Shown here: positions 1-11,576 of the stretch, piece after piece
Layout of the letters: the number at the start of each line of letters is the position of its first letter
How positions within the stretch are numbered: the stretch's first letter is position 1
NCBI GenBank assembly: GCA_917880885.1
Contig: OU862920.1
Span: 2,294,001-2,358,000, forward strand
Direction of reading: 5' to 3'
DNA: 64,000 nt
Origin: Limnephilus marmoratus
Lineage: Eukaryota > Arthropoda > Insecta > Trichoptera > Limnephilidae
Translations under genes and position numbers: made by a program
Notes under the pieces: generated by a model
Told to the model about the DNA's origin: nothing
The model's database searches: none
What the model saw: the letters and a program-made list of their open reading frames with translations, nothing else

Positions 1-644
1 TAAGCTTCAAGCATGAAAAAAAGCTTACCCCAAACATATTCTATTAAAATGTGGAAAAAATTCGGATACAAAATTAAATAATGCTTTTATTTAATGAATT
101 TGGAAGAAAACCGTCACTTAACTCTTTTGAATTCATTTTTACACAATGTAAACATTGATAACTCGAATTTGGTATTTATTTACACATGCGCAAGCCATTT
201 ATGTTATTAAATAACATTACTTTTGTGGAAGTTTTATTAAAATTAAGCGGATAAAAAATAATTTATCTGAAATAACCTATGTTTTTATGTTAACAAAATT
301 AAAGTAACAACAGAGACATTATGAAAGCACTGAAACTGATAAAAAATAATGCAAATAATAGTCATTATGTTCAATTATACTAAAATAATAGTGAATTGAT
401 CATTACAATGGAAATTTTGTTCAAAAACATTAAATCTACTGCGCCTAAAATCCCACATGTCACAAAAGAAATTTTCCCACGAATGTATGAAAAAACATTG
501 CCGCCGCGCTTGCGCAAATCAACAAATGTTCAATGCAGCCAACATAAAAACGTCATCATATTATTAGTAAAGTTGTCGAAATACCGTTTAGCGGTCACCA
601 AGCAGAAACACCTTTCAATGCTCGTTAAGTTTTCCTATTCCTAT
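1..644. other. AT-rich sequence, nothing recognised
   Basis: No domain, tRNA, terminal repeat or convincing splice-bounded exon is visible. An open frame of 89 codons at 396-665 has no recognisable motif and runs into the LINE at its right end, so I treat it as chance. Confidence 0.5.
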
Positions 645-1487
645 TCCTGTCTGAAACGCAGATAGCCGAGCCTATAGACGCCTTCTATCTGGACTGCCCG
701 GGCTTCACCCTCGCAGGCAAGTTCAGACCTAAAGGAGGTGTCTGTCTCTATAGTCAAGCTGACGTCAACTGTGTGCGACTGTTGAATATGGAAAACTCCA
801 GATTCGACGCAATATTGATACGCGTCAATCTTGCCAGTACGGTAAGATTCTACGCATGTTTATACCGCTCACCGAACCTTAGCGAATCAGACACGTCTGA
901 GCTCTTCAAACATTTAAGCCACACTATCGATGACCTCTTGCACCGCTACCCCACGGCAGAGTTTGTGGTCCTGGGGGACTTCAATGTTCATAACGAACCT
1001 TGGTTGAAGTTCTCAGGACCAACAGACTCAGCTGGACGACAAGCGGAATCCTTTGCCCTTTGCTACGGATTGAAAATAAAATGGTTCAGGAGCCTACAAG
1101 GGTTCCTGATGTCCAGACTCACCGTTCCAATCTGTTAGACCTATTTTTAACTACTGTGCCACACGGTTACAGGATTGAAGTCACAGCGCCTTTAGGATCG
1201 TCCGACCACTGCCTGGTGACGTCGTCAATCCCTGTAAACTTCAAACCGCCAAACGAGAGGCTGAAGAGAAAAGTGTATCACTATAGGTCATCAGATTGGT
1301 TTGATCTGCGGGCACATTTTAATGCTTTCCCGTGGTCAGCTGTCTGTTTTCGGACTTCGGATCCCTCAAGATGTGCCCAGGAAATTGGTGAAGTCATCAC
1401 ATCCGCGATGGATGGCTTCATCAAATCTACTGTTAAGGACACTGGTGTAGCCCAAAGCCGTGGTTCAGTCGACAATGCGCTGAATCA

Positions 1488-2591
1488 GTGCGTCGAAAAA
1501 ACGCGGCTTACCGAGCCTACAACACATCTAGAACATCCGAAGACAGAACAGCTTACAATAAAATGGCAAAGGAAACCAAGAGAATCATAAATAGGTCAAA
1601 ATTCGAGCACGACCAGCAGATCAGCAGAAAGCTGGCTGCATGCCCGCATGGCAGCAGGCAATTCTGGTCGCTTGCGGGCTCAATAGGTCGCAATTTCTGC
1701 AAATCCAGTCTGCCACCTCTTACCAGACCTGACTGCTCACTAGCAAACACCGCCACTGAAAAGGCAAACTTATTAGGTAAAATGTTTGCAGCTAACTCAA
1801 CCCTCGATGACCAAGGTTCTGTCCCGATGTCGATTCCTCACTGCGGTTTTCGTATGAAAAAGCTGAGGATCCGGCACCGGGAAGTACTCCATGTTTTACG
1901 AGGGCTTGATGTTAACAAAGTTAGTGGGCCTGACGGAAGACCTGCCCTGGTACTGCAGAGGTGCGCTGCAGAAATAGCTCCAATTTTGACAAAGCTTTTT
2001 AAAATGTCCCTGAAGACTGGCTCTGTGCCCTCTGGTTGGAAAAAAGCGGTTATCCATCCTATTCCAAAGAAGGGTGACCGCTCCAACCCGGCCAACTACC
2101 GCCCCATAGCGATCACATCAGTTCTGTCTAAGGTGATGGAACGTGTGATCAACGACAAATTGCTCACATACCTCGAGAAGAACAAAATTATAAACGATTG
2201 TCAATACGGATTCCGGCGGAACCGCTCGTGTGGTGATCTTCTCGCGTATGTGACACATGTTTGGGGGCGGTGCCTGGAACTTTTCGGTGAGACCCAAACG
2301 GTCACACTGAACATTTCCAAGGCCTTTGACCGGGTTTGGCCCCGAGGACTTGTCAACAAACTGCCTTCTTATGTACTTCCCGCATCCTTGTGTACGTGGA
2401 TTGCCGACTTTTTGAGGGAGAGGTCGATTCAGACGGTAGCCGATGGTTTCACTTCTTCCTCACACTCGATAAATGCTGACGTCCCACAGGGATCGGTTCT
2501 GTCGCCGACTTTGTTTTTGTTGCACATCAACGACCTTTTGTCATGTGCACCAATTCACTGTTACGCGGATGACAGTACAGTCAGTCCATGA
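1488..2591 (+). pseudogene. Reverse transcriptase domain of the CR1-like LINE (inactive)
   Basis: This 367-codon stretch carries the core of a non-LTR reverse transcriptase: the KVSGPDG block near 1918, VIHPIPKKGDRSNPANYRPI near 2050, motif A near 2310, the DVPQGSVLSP block near 2479 and the catalytic YADD near 2561. Motif A reads NISKAFDRVW where the family usually has DISKAFDRVW, so the first metal-binding Asp is replaced by Asn. The frame is lost directly after YADD and resumes in another frame until 2839. Both defects argue that this copy cannot make an active enzyme. It would have copied its own RNA at a nicked target site (family knowledge). Confidence 0.9.
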
Positions 2592-2842
2592 TAGCTTTTT
2601 GTTTGACAAGCCCCCAAAGGGTTCACAAACTCCAACGGCTCGGAGGGCTTTGAAGCAAAGAATGGATGGTTACCTCGAGAGTGTTTTCACTTGGGGTAAA
2701 AATAATCTCGTTGAATTTAATGTTTCAAAGACCCAATCTTGTCTGATTACGTCTAAAAGGGATCCAAATGAAAATCTAGTATCTTTCAACGGAAGCAATC
2801 TTCCGAACAGGCCCTCCATTGACATGCTTGGTGTAACCCTAA

Positions 2843-3445
2843 AGCGCAGGTCACATTATGCTGGTTGCCAGCCGCGAGTTGAAGAAGCCGCTTCTGCCAG
2901 CCGTCGATCAGCTTGGTGTGACAACAAAATTCGGCGCTGGCGTCGCCAGCCGGCGAGTATTTGTCAGCGGCTGACGAAGCTGGACCTGTTTAACTTTTGG
3001 TAGCAGGCAGCGGCGAATAATCAATCACGTGACCGCTGGCACCAGCCGGCAGCGCAGTCTGACCACTATTGCGTCTATCAGCAATGAGAAAGCACGTGTT
3101 TTTTTTTGTGAAGTTGTTTAGTTGTGACTATTTTATAATTTGTAATTTTTAATTGATATAATTAAAGTTATTTATAATGTCTGAGTTAAAGTGGACTGCA
3201 AAACAAATAATACCCACCCACCATCGTCTCTGTTTGCGGTGAAGCTGGTTAAGCATTTCTAAACTAAGTTCCCTGACACCCTCTCTCAACAACTGCTTAA
3301 TTAGCTTTTTACGTGAAACGACAGACGACATGAGACGCGAGTAGCAGTATCAGTAGTATGACCAGATTGCCCGCCGCTGCTAGCTGGTACTACTACCAGC
3401 CGCTGGTAAGCAGCAGCTGGCAACCAGCATAATGTGACCCGCGCT
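2843..3445. mobile_element. PIF/Harbinger-type non-autonomous element nested in the LINE
   Basis: Terminal inverted repeats of about 30 bp begin AGCGCAGGTCACATTATGCT at the left and are mirrored at 3411-3445. The element is flanked by the 3-bp direct repeat TAA (2840-2842 and 3446-3448), the TWA target typical of PIF/Harbinger. Removing the element and one TAA restores the LINE reading frame exactly across the junction (GVTL then SDQLRYEG), which proves the boundaries. The interior is GC-richer than its surroundings, has many CCAGC-type short repeats and holds a transposase N-terminal remnant on the minus strand. Confidence 0.88.
3149..3331 (-). pseudogene. Harbinger transposase N-terminal remnant
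   Basis: A 60-codon minus-strand frame starting MSSVVSRKK and containing LHRKQRRWWVG. An arginine-rich stretch ending RRWWV is typical of the extreme N-terminus of PIF/Harbinger transposases. Only this leader is left; the DDE nuclease is absent. It lies inside the TAA-flanked element, which agrees with a deletion derivative. The match is a recognisable motif only, not an alignment. Confidence 0.55.
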
Positions 3446-4008
3446 TAAGTGACCAGCTCAGGTATGAGGGCTCCATCGAAGCCAGAGTAAAGTTAGCCTC
3501 CCAAAAACTGGGCGTACTGTACAGGGCCCGCAGATACTTTAATAGTACACAACTGCTAACCCTGTACAAATCACAAGTGCGCCCCACAGTTGAATTTAGC
3601 AGCCACCTCTGGTCTGGAGCTCCAAAATACCTGAAAAATACCCTCGACTTTGTGCAGAAACGGGTGGTCCGTTTAATAGATTCTCCCATCTTAAGAGACG
3701 GATTGCAATCTTTAGAGCACAGGCGTCGGGTGGGAATGCTATCCTTGTTCTACCGGTATTACAATGGAAGATGCTCCGAGGAACTAGCAACTAGCATGAT
3801 CCCTTCGGCCCGGTGCATAGTCGGGAAACACGCCAAACGCGTGCCCAACATTTGTACACTGTTGACATTTGTCACATGAGAACGGGTCGTTTCTTCGACT
3901 TGTTCTTGTGTTCAACAGCTCGGCTGTGGAATGATCTGCCGGCCTCTGTGTTTCCTCCTTCCTACAACATGGGTCTCTTTAAGACCAATGTTCATTCATT
4001 CCTCTCCT

Positions 4009-4106
4009 CAAAAAGACCCTCCACACAGCATCCCAGATGACATAGGCCCTGAGGGAAATCATTTTCTTCAGGGCCTCCTGTGTGGAGTTAATGTAAAAAA
4101 AAAAAA
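4009..4106 (+). repeat. LINE 3' tail with two nested stems, shared with other elements
   Basis: An outer stem CTCCACACAG pairs with CTGTGTGGAG, and an inner stem GGCCCTGA pairs with TCAGGGCC (one offset base), followed by TTAATGTAAAA and an A run. The same arrangement recurs at 29287-29385 (minus), 50605-50690 (minus), 60858-60948 continued at 61110-61125, and 62675-62790. In stringent LINEs such 3' structures are recognised by the reverse transcriptase (family knowledge). Confidence 0.8.
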
Positions 4107-4256
4107 GTGTTTTTGTATTAATAAGGCTGTTGACGTTTAAAATAAGAGAAAAATTACTGTCTTTTATTGTTGTACTTGGAAAAGACTTGAGCTATCTATT
4201 AATGATACAGTGACTGTGAAATAATGCCTGATGCCTGATAATGCTTCTGTTTACAG

Positions 4257-4315
4257 AAAAGAAAAGAATGCCACTGAAATGGACGAGCTTCTTCCTTCAC
4301 AAACGGAAAACTCAG
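4257..4315 (+). CDS. Internal coding exon, unrecognised gene 1 (exon a)
   Basis: A 59-nt exon between a good acceptor (CTGTTTACAG) and donor (CAG|GTAAAA). It reads KEKNATEMDELLPSQTENS, with one nucleotide left at each end. The 3' overhang G joins the GA that opens the exon at 8268 to make a Gly codon, and that phase match is the main evidence. Upstream exons are outside the window or cannot be seen. No domain is recognised. Confidence 0.6.
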
Positions 4316-5794
4316 GTAAAATCAATGATAAGCTTTTTTAGTCATGTGAGTAATGTGTAAGTAATAAATCGCATCGTCGTTTTCTGATTATGGTTAATGT
4401 CCCCTCCACTGGATTCTTTGTGAAACTGTAAGTTGTATTGACAGCCTTACTAAAAAAAACCACAACACGACCGATAACCTGAGTTGCTGCCGCAACATGA
4501 ATAAAACAAATGTACACTAAAACACGAAATATTATTAATAAGATTTGTTCTTAAAATGCATTTTAAATCTGGCAACAATGTATTTTTTTATAGTGTAGAT
4601 AATAAATTGTTTGTTTTCGTTCATAACCGCTAGGTGGCGGCGCCTGCGCATTCGTCGTTCGCGCTGAAACTGCGAAAAAAATTTCTGTCCGCGGATGTGT
4701 GTGTAATATTACTTAGATGTGATTGTAATTTCTATTAATACGACTAATTCACTCTTATATTAATATAATTGATATATTTACCGTGTTTTTTGTGGTTTTT
4801 CATAAGTTTTAGTGAAGTTATAATAACAATAATCGTACTTTGAAAATTAAAAAGTCAAAAAGTATTTTATATGAAACATGAAAATTCAAATTTACATTTA
4901 AAGGATTTTATTTTATGAGAATTTCATAAAAGTGGTGTTTTTTTTAAATATTAATGTCTAATACATGTGTTCCTAAACGTATCAAAGAAATTAACGTCTT
5001 TAGAGACGCAAGAAATCTGTTATAAAAGTCGGTATTTTTTCAGGTTATTTTTGTGACAATGAAAAAAACTTTTATTTTTTATTTTATTTTTTTGTAAGCA
5101 CGAGGAAAAAGTGAGGCGACAGTTTCCTTCCAGATTCATTATATTAAACGACTGTAATTTTTAAATTTTATTTTTTTATTAATTTCTCTACACTTTCATC
5201 AAAAATGTTTTGGTAAGAATTTTTTTTCCATTTTTTTCCGCGTTTGAATCTTAACCTTTCCTGGTCTGTATTGTGTAAATACTACACATTGCTTCTAATA
5301 ACTTTTATATCTCTATAAATATAATTAATTCTGGGTTCAGATTTTAGGTATTCCTCCGTTATACATTTACGCACTGAATTAAAAAATAATATTTTAAATA
5401 ATTAGCAAATTTAATTCAAATTCAGAGATATTTTGTTAAATATCGGGAATAAACCACAAATACAATCAACCTTGTGCCAGTGTGGACCGTGATACGCGAA
5501 GAGTGTGCAGGGGGAGATGACACGCTATGTGACATCTCGCTCTACTTCGCTATACGAGAAACAGAGACCGCCGTGTTGTGTTTCGACCATCGATACCTAC
5601 GACCGCGTAGTAGCTAAACATGCATAGGTTAGCTGTATGTATGTATTGGGTAGCAGCCCAGCGCCTCCGTCGTTCGTGGGCAATTGTTTGAGATGGTCTC
5701 CTCGCCCGTTTTTTGAGCAACGGACGATGGTTTTTTCATGTTTTCAGCAATTAAATTACAATATTGTCACATTTAACACAAATTATGATAAACA

Positions 5795-5832
5795 AAAGCG
5801 ATTAGCTATGAATTTTCATAGCTAATCGCTTT
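5795..5832. repeat. Perfect palindrome, 18-bp arms
   Basis: AAAGCGATTAGCTATGAA, a 2-nt centre, then its exact reverse complement. Outer flanks share only weak inverted similarity (TTAACACA / AACACGTG), so it may be the core of a degraded foldback element. Confidence 0.85.
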
Positions 5833-6337
5833 GATTTTAACACGTGAATTGTTTACACAGCACCGGAGCGCACATATTTTTTTAGCACAGTAAGGGAAAG
5901 GTTAAAATATGGCAGTTTTTTTAAATATAAAGTGTATTTCAAATACACAAATCTAAAAGCTAATTTTATCTAGTTTTCATACATGGTATTTGTTTTTACG
6001 ACACCTTAAAAAATAAGAAATATATAGAACATTCAAAATACTTTGGGAAAATTCCAAAATTCGTTCAGACATCATTAATAAAACACAGATAAACTACCCT
6101 CTCAGGCTGTGTAAACAATGTGTATTTCTTTCCAAGAACATTTTTTTAATTAGTAATGTTTTCACATCCGCGGCCGTTTGTCAATTGAATAAAAATTTCA
6201 CTGGGTTTTTAGTAAAGCTGTGAATGTCCAGCCTTTAGGCAATATAGTTAAATTACAAAATCAATAAGCTACCACGTTACCATTGAACATGTGTGTTCAG
6301 TAAATGTGTAGTACATATCAGCAATTACTTTCCAAGC

Positions 6338-6430
6338 GTAAACGGTGACCGGACAACTCAGAATCATGCAACTTCAACACCTACTTTGAAAAAAAAAATG
6401 GTTAAATAGGTTACATTAGGTTAGGTTATG
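6338..6430. repeat. Dispersed repeat fragment (inverted partner at 16806-16910)
   Basis: The block with GTGACCGGACAACTCAGAAT, GCAACTTCAACAC and ATGGTTAAATAGGTTAC is matched in reverse complement at 16806-16910 with scattered mismatches. No termini could be assigned. Confidence 0.65.
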
Positions 6431-7054
6431 GGCTGATTTTAAATTTTTTAAGTGAAAACTTCTATAGCACCGTTTGATTTGAAACTCAAAAAGAAAAGAA
6501 AGAAAAATAATGACACTTAACATTCTGTTGCTTCCGAAACTGTTTGCGAATTACAGCTTCAGATGCACCTGGAAATTAATGGTAAATACAAAACGAATAT
6601 AACGAAACGTAAATCAATGAGTGGAAAACAAGGGAAGCAAGAAAGAAGGACAACCAATCACTTACCTCTGCGAGGCCTCACATAACACAATCACAAATAT
6701 ATGTTATATTATTCCACCGCGATACCTCAAGGTAATAAGTTCAAAAACCTTTGTTTCGTTCATAAAATGAGATTATAACATAAAACGAACGACACCAAAC
6801 AGTTGCTTCCAATCACCCAAATCTTGTTTTTTCACAAACAAATGCACTTTAAGTCAGTCTTGTCATTGTTCCATTTTAGATGCTTTTCCAGCAATTTTAT
6901 GTGGTTAGGGAGGGTAGGTACTGGATGAATGACATCCCGGTAAGGAACTATGCGTATTATCATTTCAAAACCAAACACATTAAAAACACGGACTTTTGAA
7001 AGGGGTATTGAAATTGCAGGATTTAAGGCTGCGAGAGAATGAGATGGAATAATA

Positions 7055-7829
7055 GGCCACTTGCATGGACTTCATAACGACTTGGAAAAAATCGTGTGGA
7101 TAGAGTTTTTTACTAAGATTACGAAAATGTTAGTAAAATTTTTTAGAAATGTACAGTGTTTTTTATTTTTAAATAAATAAATCCATTATTTGGGCACGTG
7201 ACGTCACTACATGAAAATGTCCCGTCGCCGAAAATGTTCCTATTAATTTTATAAAATTCCACACTGATTTATTTTTTTATATGGCATCACTTTTATTTGA
7301 GGCGAATTTTTTAATTCGTTCACTAGATTTATTGTTTGTTCTCTGCGAACTTATCATTTGGTTTGATTTTTTGACAGATGTTCTGAAGAGAACCCCGTAC
7401 AATTAATGGGTACGGGGTTCTCTTCAGAACGTGAAGATGATGTCGGTACATGTTTTAGAGGTATAATGATTATGGTGCTGATTTTAACAAAATAAAATTT
7501 TATAATATTCTTATTATTATTATAATTTACAAGTTCAAGTATATTACATTGAATTTAGTAATATAGACGCTGTACATTACAATGATTTATGATCAATAAG
7601 ATGGATCAAGTAAAAAAATATTTATGAGATGTAATATTTTTGGTATGCCTTGTTATTCTCCTGTGCCATTCGTGTGGAAAACGTTCTTTTTTTTACAAAT
7701 GATTTTCGGCTATGTAATTATCGTTTTTTCACACCTATAAAATTATGTCCCGTCTTTCCGGTTTATGAAAAATGGTCTGATTTTTCGGTTTGAAATTTTC
7801 AAAAAATCCCCAGGGTTTCAAAAAAGCCT
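7055..7829 (+). mobile_element. TA-flanked MITE family M1, copy 1
   Basis: It begins TA-GGCCACTTGCATGGA, the inverted repeat also seen at both ends of the copies at 36209-37012 and 30528-31303. Internal blocks match those copies in the same order: the CCACACTGATTTATTTTT segment, the TTGACAGATGTT segment and the ATTTTCGGCTATGTAATTAT segment. The right terminus is shortened by a deletion and ends AAAGCCTAT. A TA flank and simple inverted repeats suggest a Tc1/mariner-type non-autonomous element; no transposase remnant is seen. Confidence 0.8.
7380..7430. repeat. Perfect hairpin inside M1 copy 1
   Basis: Arms 7380-7400 and 7410-7430 are exact reverse complements (21 bp, starting GTTCTGAAGAGAACCCCG) with a 9-nt centre. 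The M1 copy at 36209 keeps only one arm (36660-36680), so the second arm is either a local inverted duplication or has been lost there. Confidence 0.9.
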
Positions 7830-7831
7830 AT

Positions 7832-8035
7832 CAGTCTCCTCTTTGTGCGGTTCTTCATAGCCTCCCCACTTTTGTCTCCTTTGGTTTTCTGAAGATTTCA
7901 CTTTACCACTTGTGAGACCGATTATTCTATCTCATTTTCTCGCAGGCTAAATCCTGTAGATGTGTGTGTTTGTCTCTTTTTAGTGTCATTTCGAGTTTCA
8001 AGTCACAACAGTGCTAAAGAAGTTTTCACTTCAAA
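7832..8035 (+). repeat. Dispersed repeat R2, copy 1
   Basis: Two blocks: one with CTCCTCTTTGTGCGG and TTTTCTGAAGATTTCAC, and one with CTCGCAGGCTAAATCCTGTA, ending AAGAAGTTTTCACTTC. Both recur at 44304-44696, 49905-50110 and (first block only) 50508-50592, in varying order and orientation, as in a TIR element broken by rearrangement. No coding capacity is seen. Confidence 0.7.
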
Positions 8036-8267
8036 AAAAAAAAATTGGTTAAATAATTACTGCCTCCATAGCACCCCCTTCGCAGTGAAACTTTTCCTGT
8101 TGTTAAATTTTCGCATCTTGTTACAATTTAATATTATTGCAATTTATTAATGCTTGCCGCTTAAGTGGAAAGTTTGTGTTCAGAGCTACAGAAGGTTTTC
8201 ATTATAAGTGTAAGTGAAAAATTCCTCTTTGGAAAGTGTTTAATTGTGTAAATGGTAAATGTTCCAG

Positions 8268-8457
8268 GAACGCGGAGCCGTGAAGAGGAGACGGGCTCCG
8301 TGCTCGGGTCGCGGCGCTCGCTGGCCGACACCTCGGTGACCTCCACGGCCGACCTCTCCGCCTTCTCCTCCACGCGCTCGCACGCTCCCGACAACTCTCT
8401 CGACACGCACTCCAACGTGTCCCAGGACGATGATGACGACGACTCGGGCTCAGTCAG
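8268..8457 (+). CDS. Coding exon, unrecognised gene 1 (exon b)
   Basis: A 190-nt exon with acceptor GTTCCAG|GA and donor CAG|GTTGCT. GC and codon use are sharply higher than the AT-rich flanks. It encodes a low-complexity Ser/Thr-rich segment (TSVTSTADLSAFSSTRS) followed by an acidic run of six Asp (SQDDDDDDSGSVR). It starts with two and ends with two codon bases, which fit exons a and c. The composition suggests a disordered, phosphorylatable intracellular tail (inference). Confidence 0.78.
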
Positions 8458-8579
8458 GTTGCTTTCCATCCCTTATTCATAGTCTCCTTTAAGGTTCGTC
8501 TACACGCTCAATCTTATTTGTACAAACTTTCATTTGCACAAGTAAGCAAGAACGTTAAGATGGCAAACAGCTAATTTAA

Positions 8580-9157
8580 CCCCTCAGGCTAATTTGTAGC
8601 TTTTCGGAACAACTCGTGCATGTCTCATAGAAATCATTGCTTCTCTCTTTCTAGAAGGGTTAGAAATATGATCTAAACGATGTTACAAAGAGGAAACACC
8701 ATGCTTTATATTAAATTCTAAATGTTAGCCACAAAATAATTAAAATGTACACCTTTATGAAACAAAAGTTTCAGACAGCAATTTGAAAAAAAAAATTCTA
8801 AAACTTTGGGGATTTTTTATTAATTATTTTTACATGCAATGACAAAAAAGTAAGTTATCGGTAACGTTTTTGATACATTTGCCTAATAAAATAAGTGTGT
8901 GTTTTTTAAAAAAATTTTATTCAGTATTTTTAGTTAGAAAAAACGTAAGATAAGTCATTTTAAAATTTTTTTAATGGTTTTATTAAAAAAAATTATATTT
9001 AAAAAATTATGTATTTTGAATTACAAAATATGAAAGCATATTTCATCATCTTTCAAAAACAGTTTTTAGTTTTCAGATGCGTGAAATATTATTTGGATTT
9101 TGTTGCAAAGTAGAAATATCTTGACTTTCCAACAAAATAGGCCCGAGGCCTGAGGGT
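8580..9157. mobile_element. piggyBac-like MITE, copy 1
   Basis: Flanked by TTAA (8576-8579 and 9158-9161), with inverted ends CCCTCAGGC / GCCTGAGGG. TTAA duplication is the hallmark of piggyBac insertion. The interior is extremely AT-rich and non-coding. A related copy lies at 22204-22598, partly in inverted internal orientation. It sits in the intron between exons b and c of gene 1. Confidence 0.75.
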
Positions 9158-9977
9158 TTAACTAAGCTTGCTCTAATCTGCACAAGTAAGCAAATTCATT
9201 AGAAGGCAAAACTGTAAAATGCGCAAGAGGCTTGCATACACTTCAAATGATCTTGAAGTGACTTTTGTACAAACTATTTTTGTCGCTGTGGTTTGGATTC
9301 AATGAGAGAATAAATAATTCCATGAATTCAAGCTTGAATTATAAATTTGATTTAAATTATGTTTTTAATTCGTTAATTTTGGTTGTGTCTGTTTTGTGCT
9401 TTTTTAATTGGTAATCTGCAAATAACTGCTTGAGCTTCATATAATCCAGGCCTCCTCAAGACTCGCATTAGTAAATCTCTTCCCACATCCCCTACCTTAA
9501 CCAGCTTCACAATACTGCCCAACCATGTGGCGATATAGTTCCCCTCTGTTTAGTTCTTGAGAAGTACACCTCGGAGCTTAGATTTTAATTATAATTTAGA
9601 AGTATTGTTAATTATTCCATAATTTGTAATGCCATAAATAGATGAATAGCTTTTTTGACAAAAATATAATTTATTAATTATCAACCTTATATGATAATAA
9701 TTTATAACCTGAACAAAATCGATATTTTCCTGCTCGAACATATTGTAAATTTCTCGAAAACTTGACAGGTCGTAGAAATTCTGATTGCAGGGACTTTTCC
9801 AAATTCTCAGTAAGCTTTATAATGTCCTTCAGTGTAAACCTGTCAACCTATTATATACCTAGTATTTTGCACAATAACCATTATGCATTTCAGCAAAAGT
9901 ATGATGCAATCTAAACAAGGAGTCTAGTACTATCTGCAGAGAAATGTGGTTGTTTTATAGACAAATACGTATTGCAG

Positions 9978-10170
9978 GTCTGGCGTGGTAGTGGCGCGAG
10001 CGGACGTGCTGCGCATCCACGTGCCGTACGGCGACCCGCCCACCCCCCAGCCCACTCCCCCCTCCTCGCTGGCGCTGGCCAACACCATCCGCATCCAGGT
10101 GGGCCCTGAGGATCTGCCCACCCCCCTCGTGCACCATGGCCGCATCCAACACTTCCTGGACCTCACCTAG
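9978..10170 (+). CDS. Last coding exon, unrecognised gene 1 (exon c)
   Basis: Acceptor ATTGCAG|G; the first G completes an Arg codon with exon b, giving the junction GSVR-SGVVVARADVLRIHVP. Then follow a Pro-rich stretch (YGDPPTPQPTPPSS) and ANTIRIQVGPEDLPTP, ending HFLDLT and a TAG stop at 10168-10170. The three visible exons give about 146 residues. High GC and clean phase support a real host gene. I do not recognise the family; it could be the cytoplasmic C-terminus of a larger membrane or scaffold protein. Confidence 0.8.
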
Positions 10171-10964
10171 CCAGCCAGTCTCTGCAATGTCCTCTCTAAC
10201 AATGGCCATATAACCGAGACCTCTTGTCTCCTAGATCTAAGTACTTTAGATCTTGAGTCTTTAAGACCGTCAGTCTTCTAGATTTGAGTCTCTGAAAACT
10301 CTAGTGTTATAGATACGAAATCTTTAACACTGAGTCTGCTGAACCACAAGTCTTCAAGACCCTTAGTCTTATTGTGAACTACAGTGAAATGTGTTGCTGC
10401 AGTGATATAGTGACAGTGACGGCGGCGATTATAATATAAACAATTTTATTTTACTGTTGTAAAATAATGTCTATGGTAATCAGTCAGCATTAGTATTTAT
10501 ATATTTTTTTCTAATAATTGGATTCTGCAATTAACAAAATAATATAGTAATAATTATTTTTTAAATGCCACCCACAATATTATTTTGATTTAAAAGGTAT
10601 TTAATCATTAGAGAGCGACAATGAATCCTGGTTTTGAGGTGATTTTTTAGTTTCTCATTAAGGAACTATTTTTTCTTTTGCATTTTTTTGTTGTCATATA
10701 GAATACTGCTTTAAAGTATGTAAGTAATAACGTCCATATTAAAAGCATCAGTTGTATGGAAATATTAATATGTCACTAGATTCGAAATGGTCAAATAATA
10801 AATATCAAATCTGATATGCAGATGACATGTCGTAATATTATGTCTGACTGCCTCTTTTCCAGTTGTTTTTGAATAGCTTATCTTGTGCATTCTTCATCCT
10901 TGCGGACACTGGAAAAAGGGCTCCACCAGAGAACATTTGCGATTTGACCTTAGAATATTTCCGG
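10171..10964 (+). other. Probable 3' UTR and flank of gene 1
   Basis: Non-coding sequence after the stop. A block at 10215-10370 is rich in imperfect GAGTCT / CTTTAGA / AGTCTT repeats. The first clear AATAAA is at 10797-10802. Confidence 0.5.
10797..10802 (+). terminator. Candidate polyadenylation signal of gene 1
   Basis: AATAAA about 630 nt after the stop codon of gene 1. No cDNA is available to place the cleavage site. Confidence 0.35.
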
Positions 10965-11576
10965 TTTAGTCTAGGAACATTTCCATGAAATGCGGTTTGA
11001 CCTGGGAACGTTCCCATGAAATGCAATTTGACCTGGAAACATTCCCATGAAATGCGGTTTAGTCTGGGAACATTCCCATGAAATGCAATTTGACCTTGGA
11101 ACATTCCCACGAAATGCGGTTTAGTCTGGGAACATTTCCATGAAGTGGTTTTGACCTAGGAACATTCCCTTGAAATGCGGTTTAGTCTGGAAACATTTCC
11201 ATGAAATGCGGTTTGACCTGGGAATATTCCCATGAAATGGGATTTGACCTGGGAACATTCCCTTGAAATGCGGTTTAGTCTGAAAACATTTCCATGAAAT
11301 GCGGTTTGACCTGGGAATATTCCCATGAAATGGGATTTGACCTGGGAACATTCCCTTGAAATGCGGTTTAGTCTGGAAACATTTCCATGAAATGCGGTTT
11401 GACCTCGGAACATTCTCGTGAAATGCGGTTTAGTCTGGAAACATTTCCATGAAATGCGGTTTGACCTCGGAACATTCCCGTGAAATGCGGTTTAGTCTGG
11501 AAACATTTCCATGAAATGTGGTTTGACCTGGGAACATTCCTATAAAATACGGCTCGATCTGGGAACATTCCCACGA
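10965..11576. repeat. 31-bp tandem repeat with internal dyad, about 20 copies
   Basis: Each unit has the form TTGACCTGGGAACATTCCC followed by ATGAAATGCGGT. Two variants alternate (TTGACCTGGG... and TTAGTCTGGA...), giving a 62-bp higher period. The core is a dyad: GGGAACATTCCC in one variant and GGAAACATTTCC in the other, so changes in one arm are matched in the other. Long open frames on the minus strand here are by-products of the period and have no recognisable domain. Confidence 0.93.

Larger units (their letters stand above)
645..4106 (+). mobile_element. CR1/Jockey-type non-LTR retrotransposon, 5'-truncated, dead
   Basis: A LINE copy of about 2.9 kb once the nested element at 2843-3445 is subtracted. 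Reading order is endonuclease (LSETQ near 646; LGDFNVHN near 972; GSSDHCLV near 1197), reverse transcriptase (1488-2591), C-terminal region ending near 4040, then a 3' tail with two nested stems and an A run at 4095-4106. The 5' end lies inside the endonuclease domain, so the copy is 5'-truncated. At least three frame changes (near 1080, 1487 and 2575) break the ORF. Related 3' fragments occur at 29287-29870 (minus), 37030-37165 (plus) and 41320-41500 (minus). The motif set suggests the CR1/Daphne/Jockey group; the exact clade is not resolved. Confidence 0.9.
4316..7054. other. Intron of gene 1: AT-rich, repeat fragments
   Basis: No coding evidence. It contains the palindrome at 5795-5832, a repeat fragment at 6338-6430 that recurs inverted at 16806-16910, and a short TTAGGTTAGG stretch at 6411-6425. 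The rest shows nothing recognisable. Confidence 0.5.

Noticed and set aside
396..665. 89-codon frame at the left edge
   Set aside because: No motif, AT-driven composition, and it runs into the LINE.
6411..6425. TTAGGTTAGG as a telomeric repeat
   Set aside because: Only about two units; too short to call an interstitial telomere track.
10838..11574. Minus-strand frames with repeated GNVPRLNRISWE-like peptides
   Set aside because: By-product of the 31-bp array; frames overlap and change from unit to unit.
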